From Papaver somniferum (lineage: Eukaryota; Streptophyta; Magnoliopsida; Ranunculales; Papaveraceae), in NCBI RefSeq assembly GCF_003573695.1, contig NC_039358.1, positions 235,055,560-235,119,559 on the forward strand: a stretch of DNA of 64,000 nt, in the 5' to 3' direction. The translations under genes and the position numbers were made by a program. Below, piece after piece: positions 12,085-24,399 of the stretch; the first letter of the stretch is position 1, and the number at the start of each line of letters is the position of its first letter. The notes below the pieces were generated by a model. The model was not told where the DNA came from. It saw only the letters and a program-made list of their open reading frames with translations, and did no database searches.

Positions 12085-14394
12085 TTTTAGAGCACAGCTC
12101 GGTCAACCTCGCATGCGTTGCTATCTCAAGCATGGTTGTCAATGTTAGTGATCAAAACTATGAGTCTTGATTTCTAGCCTACATAGCTAAGTCTCGGACT
12201 AGGATAGAAAAGTGTAGTTGAGCTCAAGGACTTCATGGCGATTCATCATACAACGATGAAGATCTATACAAGGAAACGTGGAACTTCATCAACAAAAAGT
12301 TATGTGGAGACTTGAACTTATATATCACTCAAAAGTCTATCTATTTTATGTCCTACTTCTTATGAGACAAAAGTCGTATGCTATATAGATTAGATCATAC
12401 ACATTTGATATCTCGAGCCGAGTATATCTTGCCTATCTATATCTCGAAATCATATGTTGGTAAAGCATTTCGCTTTGATCAAGTTTATCTTCACCTAGTG
12501 ACGAAAGTCATGAAAAGTTTCAATCACTTTGACAATTGCTCTGACGTGAATCGATATGTGAATAACGGCTACATAGCGTCCTCTAAGAATGTCTTAATGA
12601 TTGAAATGAGAGTTTATATTACATAACCATGTAATCCTTAAACCGAAGTTTTCGAACTTTGTTGATCAAGAGAAATCGGGAGGATTGTGGAATTGGATTG
12701 CCAAGTACGCGAACTGGCGGAAGTTCTCTTTCCGAGAATTTCTGCTGAGTTTGGAGAACTCAACCGATTAACTTAAGTCCGCGAACTTGTTTGTGAACTT
12801 AAGAGGTTATGATCTAAAGATGTGCTCTGAACATGAAACATTAAATTACTAAGGAATGCTCTATGCAAACCGTGGCTATAATGTTCATGAGCCGACTCAA
12901 TCGAATCGAATAATCTTTGTTTCAACTGTGTCTTGTGTAGTTACATAAGATCTCATAGCAATTGAACAACTCTTTAACTAGTTCATTTGAGTTAATTGAA
13001 CTAGTTATGGTGAAGAAGAACAAGGTTAATATGAAATGCTCATATGGTTAACCTTTTGGGTTACTATATTGAACCAACATACGCGTACACGTTTGGGCAT
13101 GGTTTTCACAAACCCAGTAAACGTCTACCCAAGTGTGTGCGACAAGATAAGTTTTCGATCTAACGGTTGAGAAATATTAGCTTGAATCTAAATCAGGTTT
13201 TCATCTAACGGTGAATATGGATTTCTTTGTAACTAAGGCAAAACCCTGAATTGAAGGCTATATAAAGGAGACATCTAGCATTGAGCAAAACTAATCCCCA
13301 CACGTTTGTGTGATACTAGTGCTCTCGCTAGAGTCGATTTTCCTTTAACCTTTGGTTTTCTTCTCTAAAACCAGGTTATCGACTTAAAGACTTCATTAGG
13401 ATTGTGAAGCCATACCGATACTACTTTTATCGTAGTTGTGTGATCTGATCTTGCATCTTCTATCGTACTAGTACAATCGATTGATTAGCTTGAGATCGTG
13501 AGAGTTCTCCGATAGGCAAGATAAAGAAGTCACAAACATCTTCGTCTCACTGTTTGTGATTCCTCGACAATCCGCTTGTGTAGTCAGGAAGGATTGTAGA
13601 GAGGTGATTGATTAATCTAGGATGTTCTTCGGGAATATAAGACCGAATTATCAATTGGTTCCTGTTCACCTTGATTTTATATCTTAATACGGAATAAAAC
13701 CTAGGGTTTATCTGTGGGAGACAGATTTATCCTTTGATAGGCTTTTCTGTGTGAGACAGATTTCTTTCTTATCAAGTCTGCGATTTTTGGTTACAACAAC
13801 TCTTGGTTGTGGGTGAGATCAGCTAAGGGAATCAAGTGCGTAGTATCCTGCTGGGATCATAGGCGTAGGAGTACAACTGTACCTTGGATCGGTGGGAGAC
13901 TGATTGGGGTTCAACTATAGTCCAGTCCGAAGTTAGCTTGGAGTAGGCTAGTGTCTGTAGAGGCTTAATACAATGTGTATTCAATCTGGACTAGGTCCCA
14001 GGTTTTTCTGCATTTGCGGTTTCCTCGTTAACAAAATTTCTGGTGTATGTGTTATTTCTTTTCCGCATTATATTTTATATAATTGAAATAATACAAGTTT
14101 TGCGTTCGTAATCATCAATTGGAAATTCAACCTTTGGTTGTTGATTGATATTGATTGATCCTTGGACATTGGTCTTCGGTACCGTCCAAGTATTCTTTGT
14201 ATTTGATAAAGATTCGTTATTGTTTTTATCTTGAGTAAAAATCAAATCAAGAGAGAGATAATAACTCCTTGAGATACTTTTATCTAGATTGAGTCTGACT
14301 GTCTATTTGATTCTCTAGCAAAGTATTTCAGAGTTAGTCCATACAGATTGCTAAGCGAAATATTGGGTGGTTTTGTTAGAGACCCGCCTTTTCA
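12085..14394 (+). repeat. 5' LTR (2.3 kb) of the LARD-type element
   Basis: Matches 18326-20691 along its length with substitutions and indels. Its first bases are TTTTAGAGC where the right LTR has TGTTAGAGC; it ends in TTTTCA. It lacks a roughly 100-bp stretch with AGTCCGCGAAC repeats seen near 18950-19060, and has a ~50-bp stretch near 12825-12880 missing from the right copy. Confidence 0.93.
13259..13266 (+). promoter_or_regulatory. TATA box of the 5' LTR promoter
   Basis: TATATAAA within GGCTATATAAAGGAGAC, in the middle of the LTR and conserved at 19558-19565 in the other LTR. This suits the U3/R boundary of an LTR promoter. Confidence 0.6.
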
Positions 14395-14582
14395 ATTGGT
14401 ATCTGAGTAGGAAAACACGTGTAAGACATAACAAGTCTGTGTTTGTAGCGATCTGAATCTATGGACAGAAGTGCTATCTCTGTTAACTAACCACAATCCT
14501 CGATGGCTCAAACTATCTATGGTGGAAAGTTGTTATATGCACATTTCTTCAATCGCATGACTTCCAATCATAGATATGTGTT

Positions 14583-14990
14583 GTGAATGGCTATGAGACT
14601 CCCGTTGTTATGGAAAGAGATGTTGTTGTACCAAAAGATTTATGTATGTACAATACTGCCGAGTTAGTTGCTGCAAGGCAGAACTCTAACGGGTTAAACG
14701 CCATCCTGCATGCTATTACCCCAAACCTTAGACATCATGTGACCTTATGCACTACGTCTAAAGAAGCTTGGGATACTTTAGAAAGCGTATTCGAAGGTAA
14801 CCCCAGTGAAAAGGAAGCTAGGCTTCAAAACTTTAATTCCGAAGGGAAGACCTTTCTATGGCATAAGAAGATTCGTTCGACGATTTTTATCACAAACTGT
14901 CTGAAATTTTTAATGCATCATGTGCATTGGGTAGGACCATTCCTGAAAAGGAAATTGTGATAAATCCTCCGATCGCTGCCATCCATATAC
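14583..14990 (+). pseudogene. UBN2-type gag fragment of the LARD-type element
   Basis: An open stretch of ~100 codons has NGLNAILHAITPNLRHHV and TSKEAWDTLESVFEG, the signature of the gag-like UBN2 domain of Copia elements. A frameshift near 14880 moves the continuation to another frame: DDFYHKLSEIFNASCALG, then EKEIV. No CCHC knuckle or pol follows. Gag-only content fits a parasite of an autonomous Copia family. The ATG choice is uncertain because the frame is open a little upstream. Confidence 0.75.
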
Positions 14991-15388
14991 GAATCTAAAA
15001 GACATGCCATCGTTGAAGGAAATAACCTTAATACACTTTCACGAAACACATTGGTCGGAAAAATTAGAATTTTCGATCGCGAATATATGGCAAGAGACGA
15101 TCATCATTTGTTTGGCAACCATGTAACCTCTCCTGATCATAAATCGTGTCATCCAAAATTGACGAAAGAGAAAAGTGAGAATTGTTTTATTTCTACGTTG
15201 TCTTTGTTTATACAAAAACTTAAGAAAATCCTCAGAGTAGTAAAAGAAAGTCTCAAAAGGAAACACCGTTAGTCAATATAAAGGATAAGAATACCAAGAA
15301 GAGCCGTACTAATGAAACTGGGCTTATATGTGTTCAAGTCTCTTCGAAAAATCCTGAAACGAAGGTAAGAGAGATAACTAAAGCATGG

Positions 15389-15880
15389 ATGAATACTCTT
15401 GATTATTATCCTGAGGAAATCTATGATTGCTCTCTCAGTCTTTTTGCTGAAAATCATTCTCATGACTCTTTCATGACATGTCCGTCTGTGTATCATAAGT
15501 TGGATCAACAAACCTATCCTGATTTTATATTGAATTCCAGTAGTTACTCGAAAAAGGCTCTACCAAATCTCTCTGTTCATTCGACTTCATCTCAGGACCA
15601 TCTGAACACGGTAAATCAAAAACAGTCCTGCAAAGCTAACCGTTGTATGCTGAAAAAGAAAAGAAAATCTGCCTTTCATCAAAAGGAGCTTTCAAAAACG
15701 GTGCAGGATTTGCAAAAATCTATAGTCAAGTTTTTTAAGACTGTGACTACATTGGATAAGAAAGTTCTTCATAACTCTCTTTTTCAAATAGATAAGAAGA
15801 AACCTAGTAGAATGAGTGGTTTCTCTCTTTGCGAAGATTATCCCAGTCCAACCTTGGATTGGAGGCCCTATGATCAGTAA
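15389..15880 (+). CDS. Unknown ORF inside the LARD-type element (163 codons)
   Basis: An ATG-initiated frame, Ser/Lys-rich, with no domain I recognise. The second half has a Lys-rich helical stretch (KKKRKSAFHQKEL, KTVQDLQKSIVKFF). It lies between the gag remnant and the next ORF on the same strand. It may be a lineage-specific protein of the element, or the decayed C-terminus of gag. Whether it is translated cannot be told from the sequence. Confidence 0.35.
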   Translation: MNTLDYYPEEIYDCSLSLFAENHSHDSFMTCPSVYHKLDQQTYPDFILNSSSYSKKALPNLSVHSTSSQDHLNTVNQKQSCKANRCMLKKKRKSAFHQKELSKTVQDLQKSIVKFFKTVTTLDKKVLHNSLFQIDKKKPSRMSGFSLCEDYPSPTLDWRPYDQ

Positions 15881-15981
15881 TCTTGTTAAAAAATGATTCT
15901 TGCATTTCCTCTTATACAAGAATCATGATATACAAGAGGATTGTGATATAATCTTTTTTCTGTTCTTGGTTTTACCAGGTC

Positions 15982-16449
15982 TTGTTCGTGAACGGTTTCA
16001 ACCTTATGGATAACCAACTTCTGTTAGGGTTTGGTAAAAAGGGTGTTTCTGGGATTTCTACACCTGTACTCCTTTTAAAATCTCTACCTCTTCATCTCTC
16101 TCTCATTTCATCTTCTCTATCATGTCATCCTCTAGTCTTTCGAGTAAAGATAGTGATATATGGACAGTTTTATTTCCTTCGAAAAATATTCGTTTCGATT
16201 CTTCTGATAATGAGATGTGCTATGACAAACATGTCTCTTCTTCTTGAGAACCCTACTGTCTCTCAGTTTGATAAGCTCTCTTTAACCATGAATCTCGTTT
16301 TGGAGCAAGTTCGTGCTCTGAAAAATGAACTTGAAGTTTCTTCCAAAAGGCTTGAAGAGAAAATGGATAGTCTTGAATCGAGGATTGACCTAATCGAAGA
16401 TGAGATTGAAGAATATAGGGAATACGAGAAGCATATTCAAGGTAAATGA
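15982..16449 (+). CDS. Unknown ORF with C-terminal coiled coil inside the LARD-type element (155 codons)
   Basis: An ATG frame whose last ~60 residues form a clear heptad pattern (LTMNLVLEQVRALKNELEV, RLEEKMDSLESRIDLIEDEI), predicted coiled coil. The first ~70 residues are hydrophobic and less protein-like, so the true start may be a later Met near 16222. No known domain. Coiled-coil tails of this kind occur in extra or gag-associated ORFs of some retrotransposons; that link is inference. Confidence 0.4.
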   Translation: MFVNGFNLMDNQLLLGFGKKGVSGISTPVLLLKSLPLHLSLISSSLSCHPLVFRVKIVIYGQFYFLRKIFVSILLIMRCAMTNMSLLLENPTVSQFDKLSLTMNLVLEQVRALKNELEVSSKRLEEKMDSLESRIDLIEDEIEEYREYEKHIQGK

Positions 16450-16959
16450 AATGATTTATAAGAGGTTTTGTTTCCTAGTATGTCTTATTTTTGGATTAGT
16501 TGGAAGAATAACTAGTGTTGAATAGCGATGATTGTGACTACACATAGCTATTTTTATTTTCATCTTCTTATGTTATTTTTTAGGTTTATTGGTTTTAAAT
16601 TCTAAAAATATTTGGAGGATGATGTTATGCAGTATTGATCTTTTTGATTTTGTGATATTGCAATATATTTATGGGATATGTATTATTTGCGTCTGTGAAT
16701 TTGAAGGTCCCATATTGCGGTCAAAAGTAAAGTCGTTCATGAGTTGGTATTCGTATTGAAGAAAGGACGAATGACTTTTGACAATTACAAAAGTTATTCC
16801 TATACAATCATCTATTTGATGGAAAATAGGATAAAATCTTTTGTTTGACAAGGATAATGTCTATTATATCGTTATGATGGAAAATAGAATAGATCCTTGT
16901 ATGTTATCCACGGTATTGATCTTCATTGATCCATCTTGTTATGTTTTACCGTGAAGGCT

Positions 16960-17560
16960 CCATTGTGTGTCTTATGTTGAGCACCTTACAACTTAGTCGA
17001 TTATTCTTATTGACTTGTTGGTTGTTCCATAAGATGCTATATGTTGAGCATTATGAACTAAATTAATCAACCAGTTTGGTTATTTAGTTTGTACTCCATA
17101 AGTTTTCTTTCTTATGTTGAGTACATGTACGGTTAAGGTTGTCATATTCAATGATGAACTTAGTCGGGGTTCCATAAGTTCTCTTATGTTGAGCCCAAAA
17201 ATAATTAAATTGATTACTTCGGTGATTAGTTTGGTTGTTTGTGTTCCAATTAGATTAATTATAGGTTCTCTTGTAATTAATCTAGTTGAGTTTTCATATG
17301 TTCCACTAGTTCTTGTGTTAAGTATATGAAAGGCTACACTATCATGTTCTACTGGTTAATGTAGTCGTATATTCCGTAAGGTTTTCCTTATGTTGAGTAT
17401 GTGAACGATTAAGTTAGTCATCTCCGTATGATTACCTTAGTCGTAGCTCCGTAAGTTTACTGATATTGAGCACTTTCAATTAAATTGACCACTTGTGTGG
17501 TTCGATTTAGTTGCGTATTCCAATTGAATTAATCATGGGTTTACTTGTGGTTAATTTGGT
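16960..17560 (+). repeat. Imperfect tandem repeats around CTTATGTTGAGCA in the LARD interior
   Basis: The core TTATGTTGAG(C/T)A, or a near match, recurs near 16971, 17037, 17111, 17183, 17387 and 17460. Each is followed by an AATTAA-rich segment and often preceded by TCCATAAG. Spacing is roughly 65-75 bp where regular. The rest of 16450-18325 has no coding signal. Confidence 0.7.
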
Positions 17561-18325
17561 TGAGTTTTGGATATAAAAGATCTTTTTCTATGGTTTTGGT
17601 GTCCAATTAAAAAAATCCTTCTTTTCTTTCGAAATTAAGGTCGCTCTTGTTGTTCTCTCGGGAATGACATCAAATGGGGGAGAGTTCTTTTGAACTTGTG
17701 CTTAATGGTAATATCTTGCGGGGTGTGCGGCTGTGGAATTTTATAGGGGTTATCTTGTATCTTAAAACTACTTGATGTATGCATTTAGCTTCGGCTTTAT
17801 GATTGCATCTAAATTAAGTTGGTATGTATTTTTATTTTAGTCTATGAAACGTCTCTTGTGGAAATTTCATTATGATCCCGTTCTTGTACCTTTGCCAATT
17901 TTATTGACAAAAAGGGGGAGAAATATTGTAGTTCACACTACAAATACATATGGTTTTCGGATCATTGTGTAAGGGGGAGTGGTTTCCATGATCGAGATGG
18001 AATATTGACTAAGAGGGAGTGATACATATCACCGTAGTATTATTGTTAAAGTCGTGATACAATTGGACTTTGATGCTATATAATAATACTATGACACTGT
18101 ATAATAATGATTGAGAATCTCGATTTCTCTCATTTTTATAGCTACGGATCTTCAACAACGGTGATGCTAAACTTACAATATTTGGGATCATTGGAGTACT
18201 TGGAAGGACGAAGATTTCAGGGAACGTTGAAGATTAGACTATGGAATAGGAGCCACTAAAGTTTATCTTTTTTGTATTCCATATGTATTAATAGTTTTGT
18301 CATTAAAATTGACAAAGGGGGAGAT

Positions 18326-20691
18326 TGTTAGAGCATAGTTCGGTCAACCTCACATGCGTTGCTATCTCGAGCATGGTTGTCAATGTTAGTGATCAAAACT
18401 ATGAGTCTTGATTTCTAGCCTACATAGCTAAGTCTAGGACTAGGATAGAAAAGTGTAGTTGAGCTCAAGGACTTCATGACTATTCATCATACAACGACGA
18501 AGATCTATACAAGGAAACGTGGAACTTCATCAACAAAAAGTTATGTGGAGACTTGAACTTATATATCACTCAAAATTCTATCTATTTTATCTCTTACTTC
18601 TTATGAGACAAAAGTCGTATGCTATATAGACTAGATCATACACATTTGATATTTCGGGCCGAGTATATCTCGCCTATCTATATCTCGAAATCATGTGTTG
18701 GTAAAGCGTTTCGCTTTGATCAAGTTTATCTTCACCTAGTGACGACAGTCATGAAAAGTTTCAATCACTTTGAGAATTGCTCTGACGTGAATCGGTCTGT
18801 GAATAACGGCTACATAGCATCCTCTGAGAATGTCTCAATGATTGAAATGAGAGTTTAGATTACATAAACATGTACTCCTTGAACCAAAGTTTTCAAACTT
18901 TGTTGATCAAGAGAAATCGGGAGGATTGTGGAATTGGCTTGCCAAGTCTGCGAACCCAGTCCGCAGACTCAGTCCGCGAACTGTCGGAAGTTCTCGACCG
19001 AGAAATTCTGCTGGATTTTCCACAACTCGTCAGTGTGCTTAGTCCGCGAACCCGGTCCGCGAACTGGCGGAAGTTTTATTTCCGAGAATTTCTGCTGAGT
19101 TTGGAAAACTCAACCGATTAACTTAAGTCCGCGAACTTGTTTGTGAACTTAAGAGGTTATGATCTAAAGATGTGGCTATAATGTTCACGAGCCGACTCAT
19201 TCGAATCGAATCATTTTTGTTTCAATTGTGTCTTGTTAGTTACATAAGATCTCATAGAAATTGAACAACTCTTTAACTAGTTCATTTGAGTCAATTGAAC
19301 TAGTTATGGTGAAGAAGAACAAGGTTAATATGAAATGCTCATATGGTTAACCTTTTGGGTTACTATGTTGAACCAACATACGCGTACACGTTTGGGCATG
19401 GTTTTCACAAACCTAGTAAACGTCTACCCAAGTGTGTGTGACAAACTAAGTTTTCGAAATAGCGGTTGAGATATATTAGCTTGAATCTAAATCAGGTTTT
19501 CATCTGACGGTGAATATGGATTGCTTTGTAACTTAGGCAAAACCCTGATTTGAAGGCTATATAAAGGAGACATCTATCATTGAGCAAAACTAATCCCCAC
19601 ACGTCTGTGTGATACTAGTGCTCTCTCTAGAGTCGATTCTCCTTTAACCTTTGGTTTTATTCTCTAAAACCAAGTTAACGACTTAAAGACTTCATTGGGA
19701 TTGTGAAGCCAGGCCGATACTACTTTTATCGTAGTTGTGTGATCTGATCTTGCATTTTCTATCGTACGAGTACAATCGATTGATTGTCTTGAAATCGTGA
19801 GAGTTCTCCGATAGGCAAAATAAAGAAGTCAAAAACATCTTCGTCTCACTGTTTGTGATTCCTCGACAATCCGCTTGTGTAGTCAGGAAGGATTTTAGAG
19901 AGGTAATTGATTGATCTAGGCTGTTCTTCGGGAATATAAGACCGGATTATCAATTGGTTCTTGTTCACCTTGATTTTATATCTTAAGACGAAACAAAACC
20001 TAGGGTTTATCTGTGGGAGACATATTTAACCTTTGATAGACTTTTCTGTGTGAGACAGATTTGTTTATTATCAAGTCTGCGATTTTGGGTTACAGCAACT
20101 CTTGGTTGTGGGTGAGATCATCTAAGGGAATCAAGTGCGTAGTATCCTGCTGGGATCAGAGGCGTAAGAGTACAACTGTACCTTGGATCAGTGGGAGAAT
20201 GATTGGGGTTCAACTATAGTCCAGTCCGAAGTTAGCTTGGAGTAGGCTAGTGTCTGTAGCGGCTTAATACAATGTGTATTCAATCTGGACTAGGTCCCGG
20301 GATTTTTCTGCATTTGCGGTTTCCTCGTTAACAAAATTTCTGGTGTCTGTGTTATTTCTTTTCCGCATTATATTTTATATAATTGAAATAATACAGGTTG
20401 TGCGTTCGTGATCATCAATTGGAAATCCAACCTTTAGTTGTTGATTGATATTGATTGATCCTTGGACATTGGTCTTTGGTACCGTCCAAGTATTCCTTGT
20501 ATTTGATAAAGACTCGCTATTGTTTTTAGCTTGGGTAAAAATCAAATCAAGAGAGAGATAACCTTGAGATACTTTTTATCTAGATTGAGTCTGACTGTCT
20601 AGTTGATTCTCTAGCAAAGTATTTCGGAGTTAGTCCATACAAATTGCTAAGCGAAATATTGGGTGGTGTTGTTAGACCCCCCGCTTTTTCA
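18326..20691 (+). repeat. 3' LTR (2.4 kb) of the LARD-type element
   Basis: Begins TGTTAGAGCATAG just after the polypurine tract and ends CGCTTTTTCA. It contains additional short repeats of AGTCCGCGAAC near 18955-19070. Confidence 0.93.
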
Positions 20692-20696
20692 AATTT

Positions 20697-21364
20697 AATG
20701 CATTGATGTAGCGTAGACGCTACGGCTTTTATCGCATGCACCTATGGCCTCCCCAATAACATGTTGTATGGTGATTCTATATCAACCACACATAATGTTG
20801 TCTTCGCTTCTATTTCTCCGAGCAATATTCGCACTGTAATATCTCCTTTTGGTTTTGTGATTTCTCTATTAAATCCATGTATATTGTAAGATGAACATGT
20901 CATGTCCGTATCTTTGTATCCCATTGCTCTGAACGTACGATAAAATAAGATATCAACAGCACTTCCAGTATCCACCAACGTTCTATTAATCACCCATTCT
21001 TCTGAGTTCTCTGCCTTTTGACCAACTTTACTTCGCTCAACCGTTATTGTAATCACCAATTGATCTGTTCGCGTTAAATTTTCTTCCGAAATTTCATCTG
21101 CTGCAAACGTTATCTTTGTTTTTCCCACTCCTTTAAAGTAAATTCTTTTTCCACCGTCGTCACCTTCTTTCTTTTATAATCTCGCTTATGTATTCTTCTT
21201 GTGATTCTTGCTTGAAAATCTACATCAGAGAGTGGTGTTTTAGTTACAGAATTACACTGTATGCCTCTACCTTTTCCTTGTATCTTCATGATTTTCATTT
21301 TTCTTATAAGTTCTATAGATTCTTCGCTTTTCATCTTTATCTTCTTCAAAATCTCCAGATCCAA
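20697..21364 (-). pseudogene. Ty3/gypsy protease and end of gag (continues into 12084-10092)
   Basis: On minus, 21364-21110 is a Lys/Glu-rich end of gag. 21128-20742 then encodes an aspartic protease with the catalytic VDTGSAVDILF and the later IESPYNMLLGRP, typical of gypsy retropepsin. The frame then runs IHAIKAVASTLHQCIKF to the LARD insertion. Most of gag is missing, because only ~60 bp separate the LTR from this gag end. The element had therefore suffered an internal deletion. Confidence 0.88.
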
Positions 21365-21427
21365 TTTTTCAAGATTCTACAAACTTGTTAACAAGATTTA
21401 TCGTTCCAAGCTGTTTCTAGCGCCAAA

Positions 21428-21897
21428 TGTAGTTGCAGGAAATCCTACAACCACACCCTTAATGAAATTTAACCGTAATTCAAGTGATCATCTTAAACTT
21501 CATTCATTCATTCATAAAATCTTTGATATGATTACAAGAATTGAGATAAGTTCTAACTTGGAGAACAAACAATCTTTCGCTCTCCTAAATTCCAAGTCTC
21601 AACTCTCCAGAAGATCTCTCTCAACACATAGATTCCTTCCCCTTATATAGGGTACTACATAGTGGATGACAGCTAATAGATCCCCTTTTTTCGGAACTAC
21701 TGTGCGTTACAATCGCTCATGTACATTCACTCAATCTCGCACACTTTACATCTTCACTCCAATCATCACACTTAACTCATGACTATGCTGACATCATCAA
21801 TACGTCACCCTTATTTTAGTATATGCGATGACCTTCGCTTAAGGTAAATAACATTTACTTCGCATATATAATGAATGTGCCATATTTCACTCCTACA
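21428..21897 (-). repeat. 5' LTR of the gypsy element (470 bp, only LTR left)
   Basis: On minus it begins TGTAGGAGTGAAATATGG and ends CAACTACA (TG...CA). It is followed directly by a primer-site-like TGGCGCTAGAAACAG at 21426-21412. The matching 3' LTR is not in the window; that side of the element was lost at the LINE junction near 10091. A TATATAAGGGG-like promoter motif lies within it near 21642-21652 on minus. Confidence 0.82.
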
Positions 21898-22480
21898 AAT
21901 GGATTTTTTTTTTTGCTTGATAGAAAAATAATCACACCATGTTCGAAAAGAAAGAATATATACAAATCATCTGCCAAAGTAGGGAGAAACAATACATTGC
22001 ATCTAGACATACACGTAAGATCTTTAGTTTTTCTTGACGGAGAACAGTATCTTTAGTACAAAGTAAAGATATGAAAAATTAAATTTGTTCAACCAATTTA
22101 ATTAGGGGAATTCCCGTCAGATTTTTATTTTCACGCTATCTCACACTTTTATGCAAAATTTTGAAATTAGTTTTTGGTTTAGATTTTCTGTTGCCAATTC
22201 CTCTTTGTGCCTCAGTCTTAACCATTCATAACACAAAACATGTGTAAAGTTTAACTGGTGGGACGGTATGAATCCTCTGTATGTTTCAGAAATGAATTGT
22301 ATTGCTTTACGATTCGAGGCAAATCGTTGGATTCAATTTTATCTTTTCGGTGATTTTTGCTTAAAAATAGTATAAATTGAAAAGGTTATACTATCATTTC
22401 TCCTGAAATAGAGGAAATATTAAATTTTTTCGCATGAAATAAGTTTTGATATGGTTATGATTTTTTTTCCAAATCCCATT
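21898..22480 (+). repeat. Copy A of the VIM-derived unit, 3' part
   Basis: Parallels 24777-25120 (copy B) and 43970-44420 (copy C). Shared landmarks are TTTTGCTTGATAG/CG, AATTAAATTTGTTC(A/C)ACCAATTTAATTA and CGAGGCAAATCGTT. The stretch equivalent to 23960-24776 of copy B is missing here; the LINE/gypsy nest occupies that place. Confidence 0.6.
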
Positions 22481-23888
22481 TTCAATAAGAGGCTTACTAC
22501 CAACAAGTTCAAATAGCTACTAGACACAGAAAAGAAAAAGATCCCGACGTTGATGAGTTTCAAATTCGATCAGATCTCTCATATCATCACCAATGAGTTC
22601 AACTATACTATGGGGGGCCGGCTAATATTACGGGGTTTGGATTAAATTGAGTTTTTGAATCATGAGACATATTTTAGGTCGGATGAAAATATTTGGATCA
22701 TGAATTACATTTCAGGTCATATGAAAATATGGACCAAGAGAGGAAATAGAACTAAAATGTAATTTATGTATCGTTCTTAGATTTTGTACGTGAAAAAACA
22801 ATATTTTTCTCTACAGGGTAGATTCTGGGCAACACAATGAATTTTTCTCCATTTAGACCAGATCTATGAAAGTACAATGAATTTTCTTACCTTAAACAAC
22901 TAATTCTATTCACGCTATCAAACTTCTTTTATGTCGCTTATATCCATTGCTTTGAGACTTTATGAAACGATTCCTAAACTCTTGAAAATGCGACCTTATG
23001 CGTGGCCTATATGCAACTTATTCCAGGGTGATTAGTTACCGTGGAAATCTCAAATGTCGATGTGAAACTCGACCATTCAATAACAACCAATTAATTTCCA
23101 CTGTTATTTTAGTTCCCTCCAACGTCCTAGTATAATGTAAATGTATCCTTTAGAATCAAAATGTACTGAAGATTTCACACTCGCAAACAAAATTAGCCTA
23201 ATTTAGTTTTTGCGATTGTGTTTGAGTTTGACTATAAATACACGAGGTTCTTCACTTTGTAAAGCATACAGGGTGTACAAATTGGATGACATAAAAGCAT
23301 CCCAAAAATCAAATGAATTACGTTAGTCATCAAAAATATATGGGAATATCATGAAGATACTTTCTCATGCCATAAAGGCATAAACTAATTCAATAAAAAA
23401 GGGCAGCAAAAAAAATAAAAAATAAAAAATAAAAAATTGAATACTTATCCCAAACCATGACTTACCAGCACTCCAAACATGTAGTTTCCATCACAATGGC
23501 TTAACTGACTACTACAGTGTAGAAAATTATGCTATTATAGTGTTTTTCCATTACTAAGTTGCAGAGAAAAATAACTTACTTTGTTCACCGTAGACTGTAG
23601 CAGATTATTTCTAGTGGTTAGGTTTTAGGCACAAAACAATTTTTTTACCATGAGATGGCCCATTTTAAGTCGAGCACATTGAAATTTCTTACAGATCTTG
23701 TTGAAAATCGGAACAAGATTTAGAATGCGGTTACCATCTAAAACATATGGTAAAATCATGGAATTACTCAGGCATGGACCAGTAAGCCATAGGCCCGTAT
23801 CCGTACGCCAATTAATCTTACACACTTTCTTTCTTTTTTTTTTAAAAAAAAAATGTTTTTTGGGGCTGCATGATTTTTCTTTCAGAGC

Positions 23889-24131
23889 CGACAAGAAAAC
23901 TGTTCTCAATGGCCAAGACTGTGTTTTACTGGTGATCGAACTAACAAGTTCATTCTTAGGCACCTGAAGAAGATTTCCCAACAGATGATGATTCCGCATC
24001 ATTTGAAAAATTAGCAGCATCATCATTATAATATGAGCACGAAAATCTTTCCAATCCCACGGAAGAGCTAAGACTATAGCAATTTCGGGGGCGCACACAA
24101 ACAACCCGTGTGCCATGGAATACCACAAGTT
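23889..24131 (-). pseudogene. ORTHRUS/VIM PHD-finger relic, reversed copy
   Basis: On minus the arm encodes TCGIPWHTGCLCAPPKLL followed by two stops, then frames with ISNDAESSSVGKSSSG and KNELVSSI. This is the order PHD finger end, Ser/Gly linker, (S)NELVAAI seen in ORTHRUS/VIM ubiquitin ligases, which keep DNA methylation. Stops and frame changes show it is not coding. Confidence 0.7.
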
Positions 24132-24399
24132 ATTTTACTCTTGAAAATAAAACAACTTGTGGTACTCCATGGCACGTCAGTTGCTTGTGTGCACCTCCGA
24201 AATTGCTTGTTCTAACTCTTAAGTGGGATTGTTCAGGTTGTTGTGCTCATGTAACGGTAATAATATTGGTTATGTTTCAGATGGTCCATTATCATCACCT
24301 GGCGGTGAATCTTCTTCAAGTACTAAGAATAAACTTGTTAATTAGTTTGATCACCAGTAATACACGGTTCTGGCCATCAAGGACAGATTCGATGGAGGA
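23889..24399. repeat. Imperfect inverted repeat, arms ~245 bp, loop 22 bp, made of two opposed VIM relics
   Basis: Left arm about 23889-24131, right arm 24154-24399, loop 24132-24153. The innermost bases ACCACAAGTT and AACTTGTGGT are perfectly complementary. Further out CCATGGCAC/GTGCCATGG, GAAATTGCT, GTGGGATTG, GAATC(T)TCTTC and GATCACCAGTAA match in reverse. The arms clearly share origin, although many mismatches and small indels separate them. A transcript would fold into a long hairpin. Confidence 0.85.

Larger units (their letters stand above)
12085..20691 (+). mobile_element. Large non-autonomous Copia-like LTR element (LARD-type) nested in the gypsy
   Basis: Direct LTRs of about 2.3 kb (12085-14394 and 18326-20691) flank a 3.9 kb interior. 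A tRNA-Met-type primer site TGGTATCTGAG starts at 14397, and a polypurine tract GACAAAGGGGGAGAT ends at 18325. Target duplications are AATCT (12080-12084) and AATTT (20692-20696), one mismatch. Removing the element rejoins the gypsy frame around IKF/FPIPSGIGEIRGD. Only a broken UBN2 gag is recognisable; there is no protease, integrase or RT, so mobility would need a helper. Confidence 0.92.

Noticed and set aside
12378..12626. ORF of 82 codons, repeated at 18619-18858
   Set aside because: Lies inside both LTRs of the LARD-type element; no domain, differs by frame-neutral changes no more than the surrounding DNA. Shadow of the repeat.
22623..22631. TAATATTAC, the geminivirus origin nonamer, suggesting an integrated geminivirus
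   Set aside because: The flanks (GGGGGGCCGGC and GGGGTTTGG) cannot form the required stem, and no Rep-like frame is nearby; chance match.
23625..24128. 167-codon minus ORF
   Set aside because: Runs through poly-A/T tracts and the left arm of the VIM inverted repeat in the wrong frame; the true relic frame is different.
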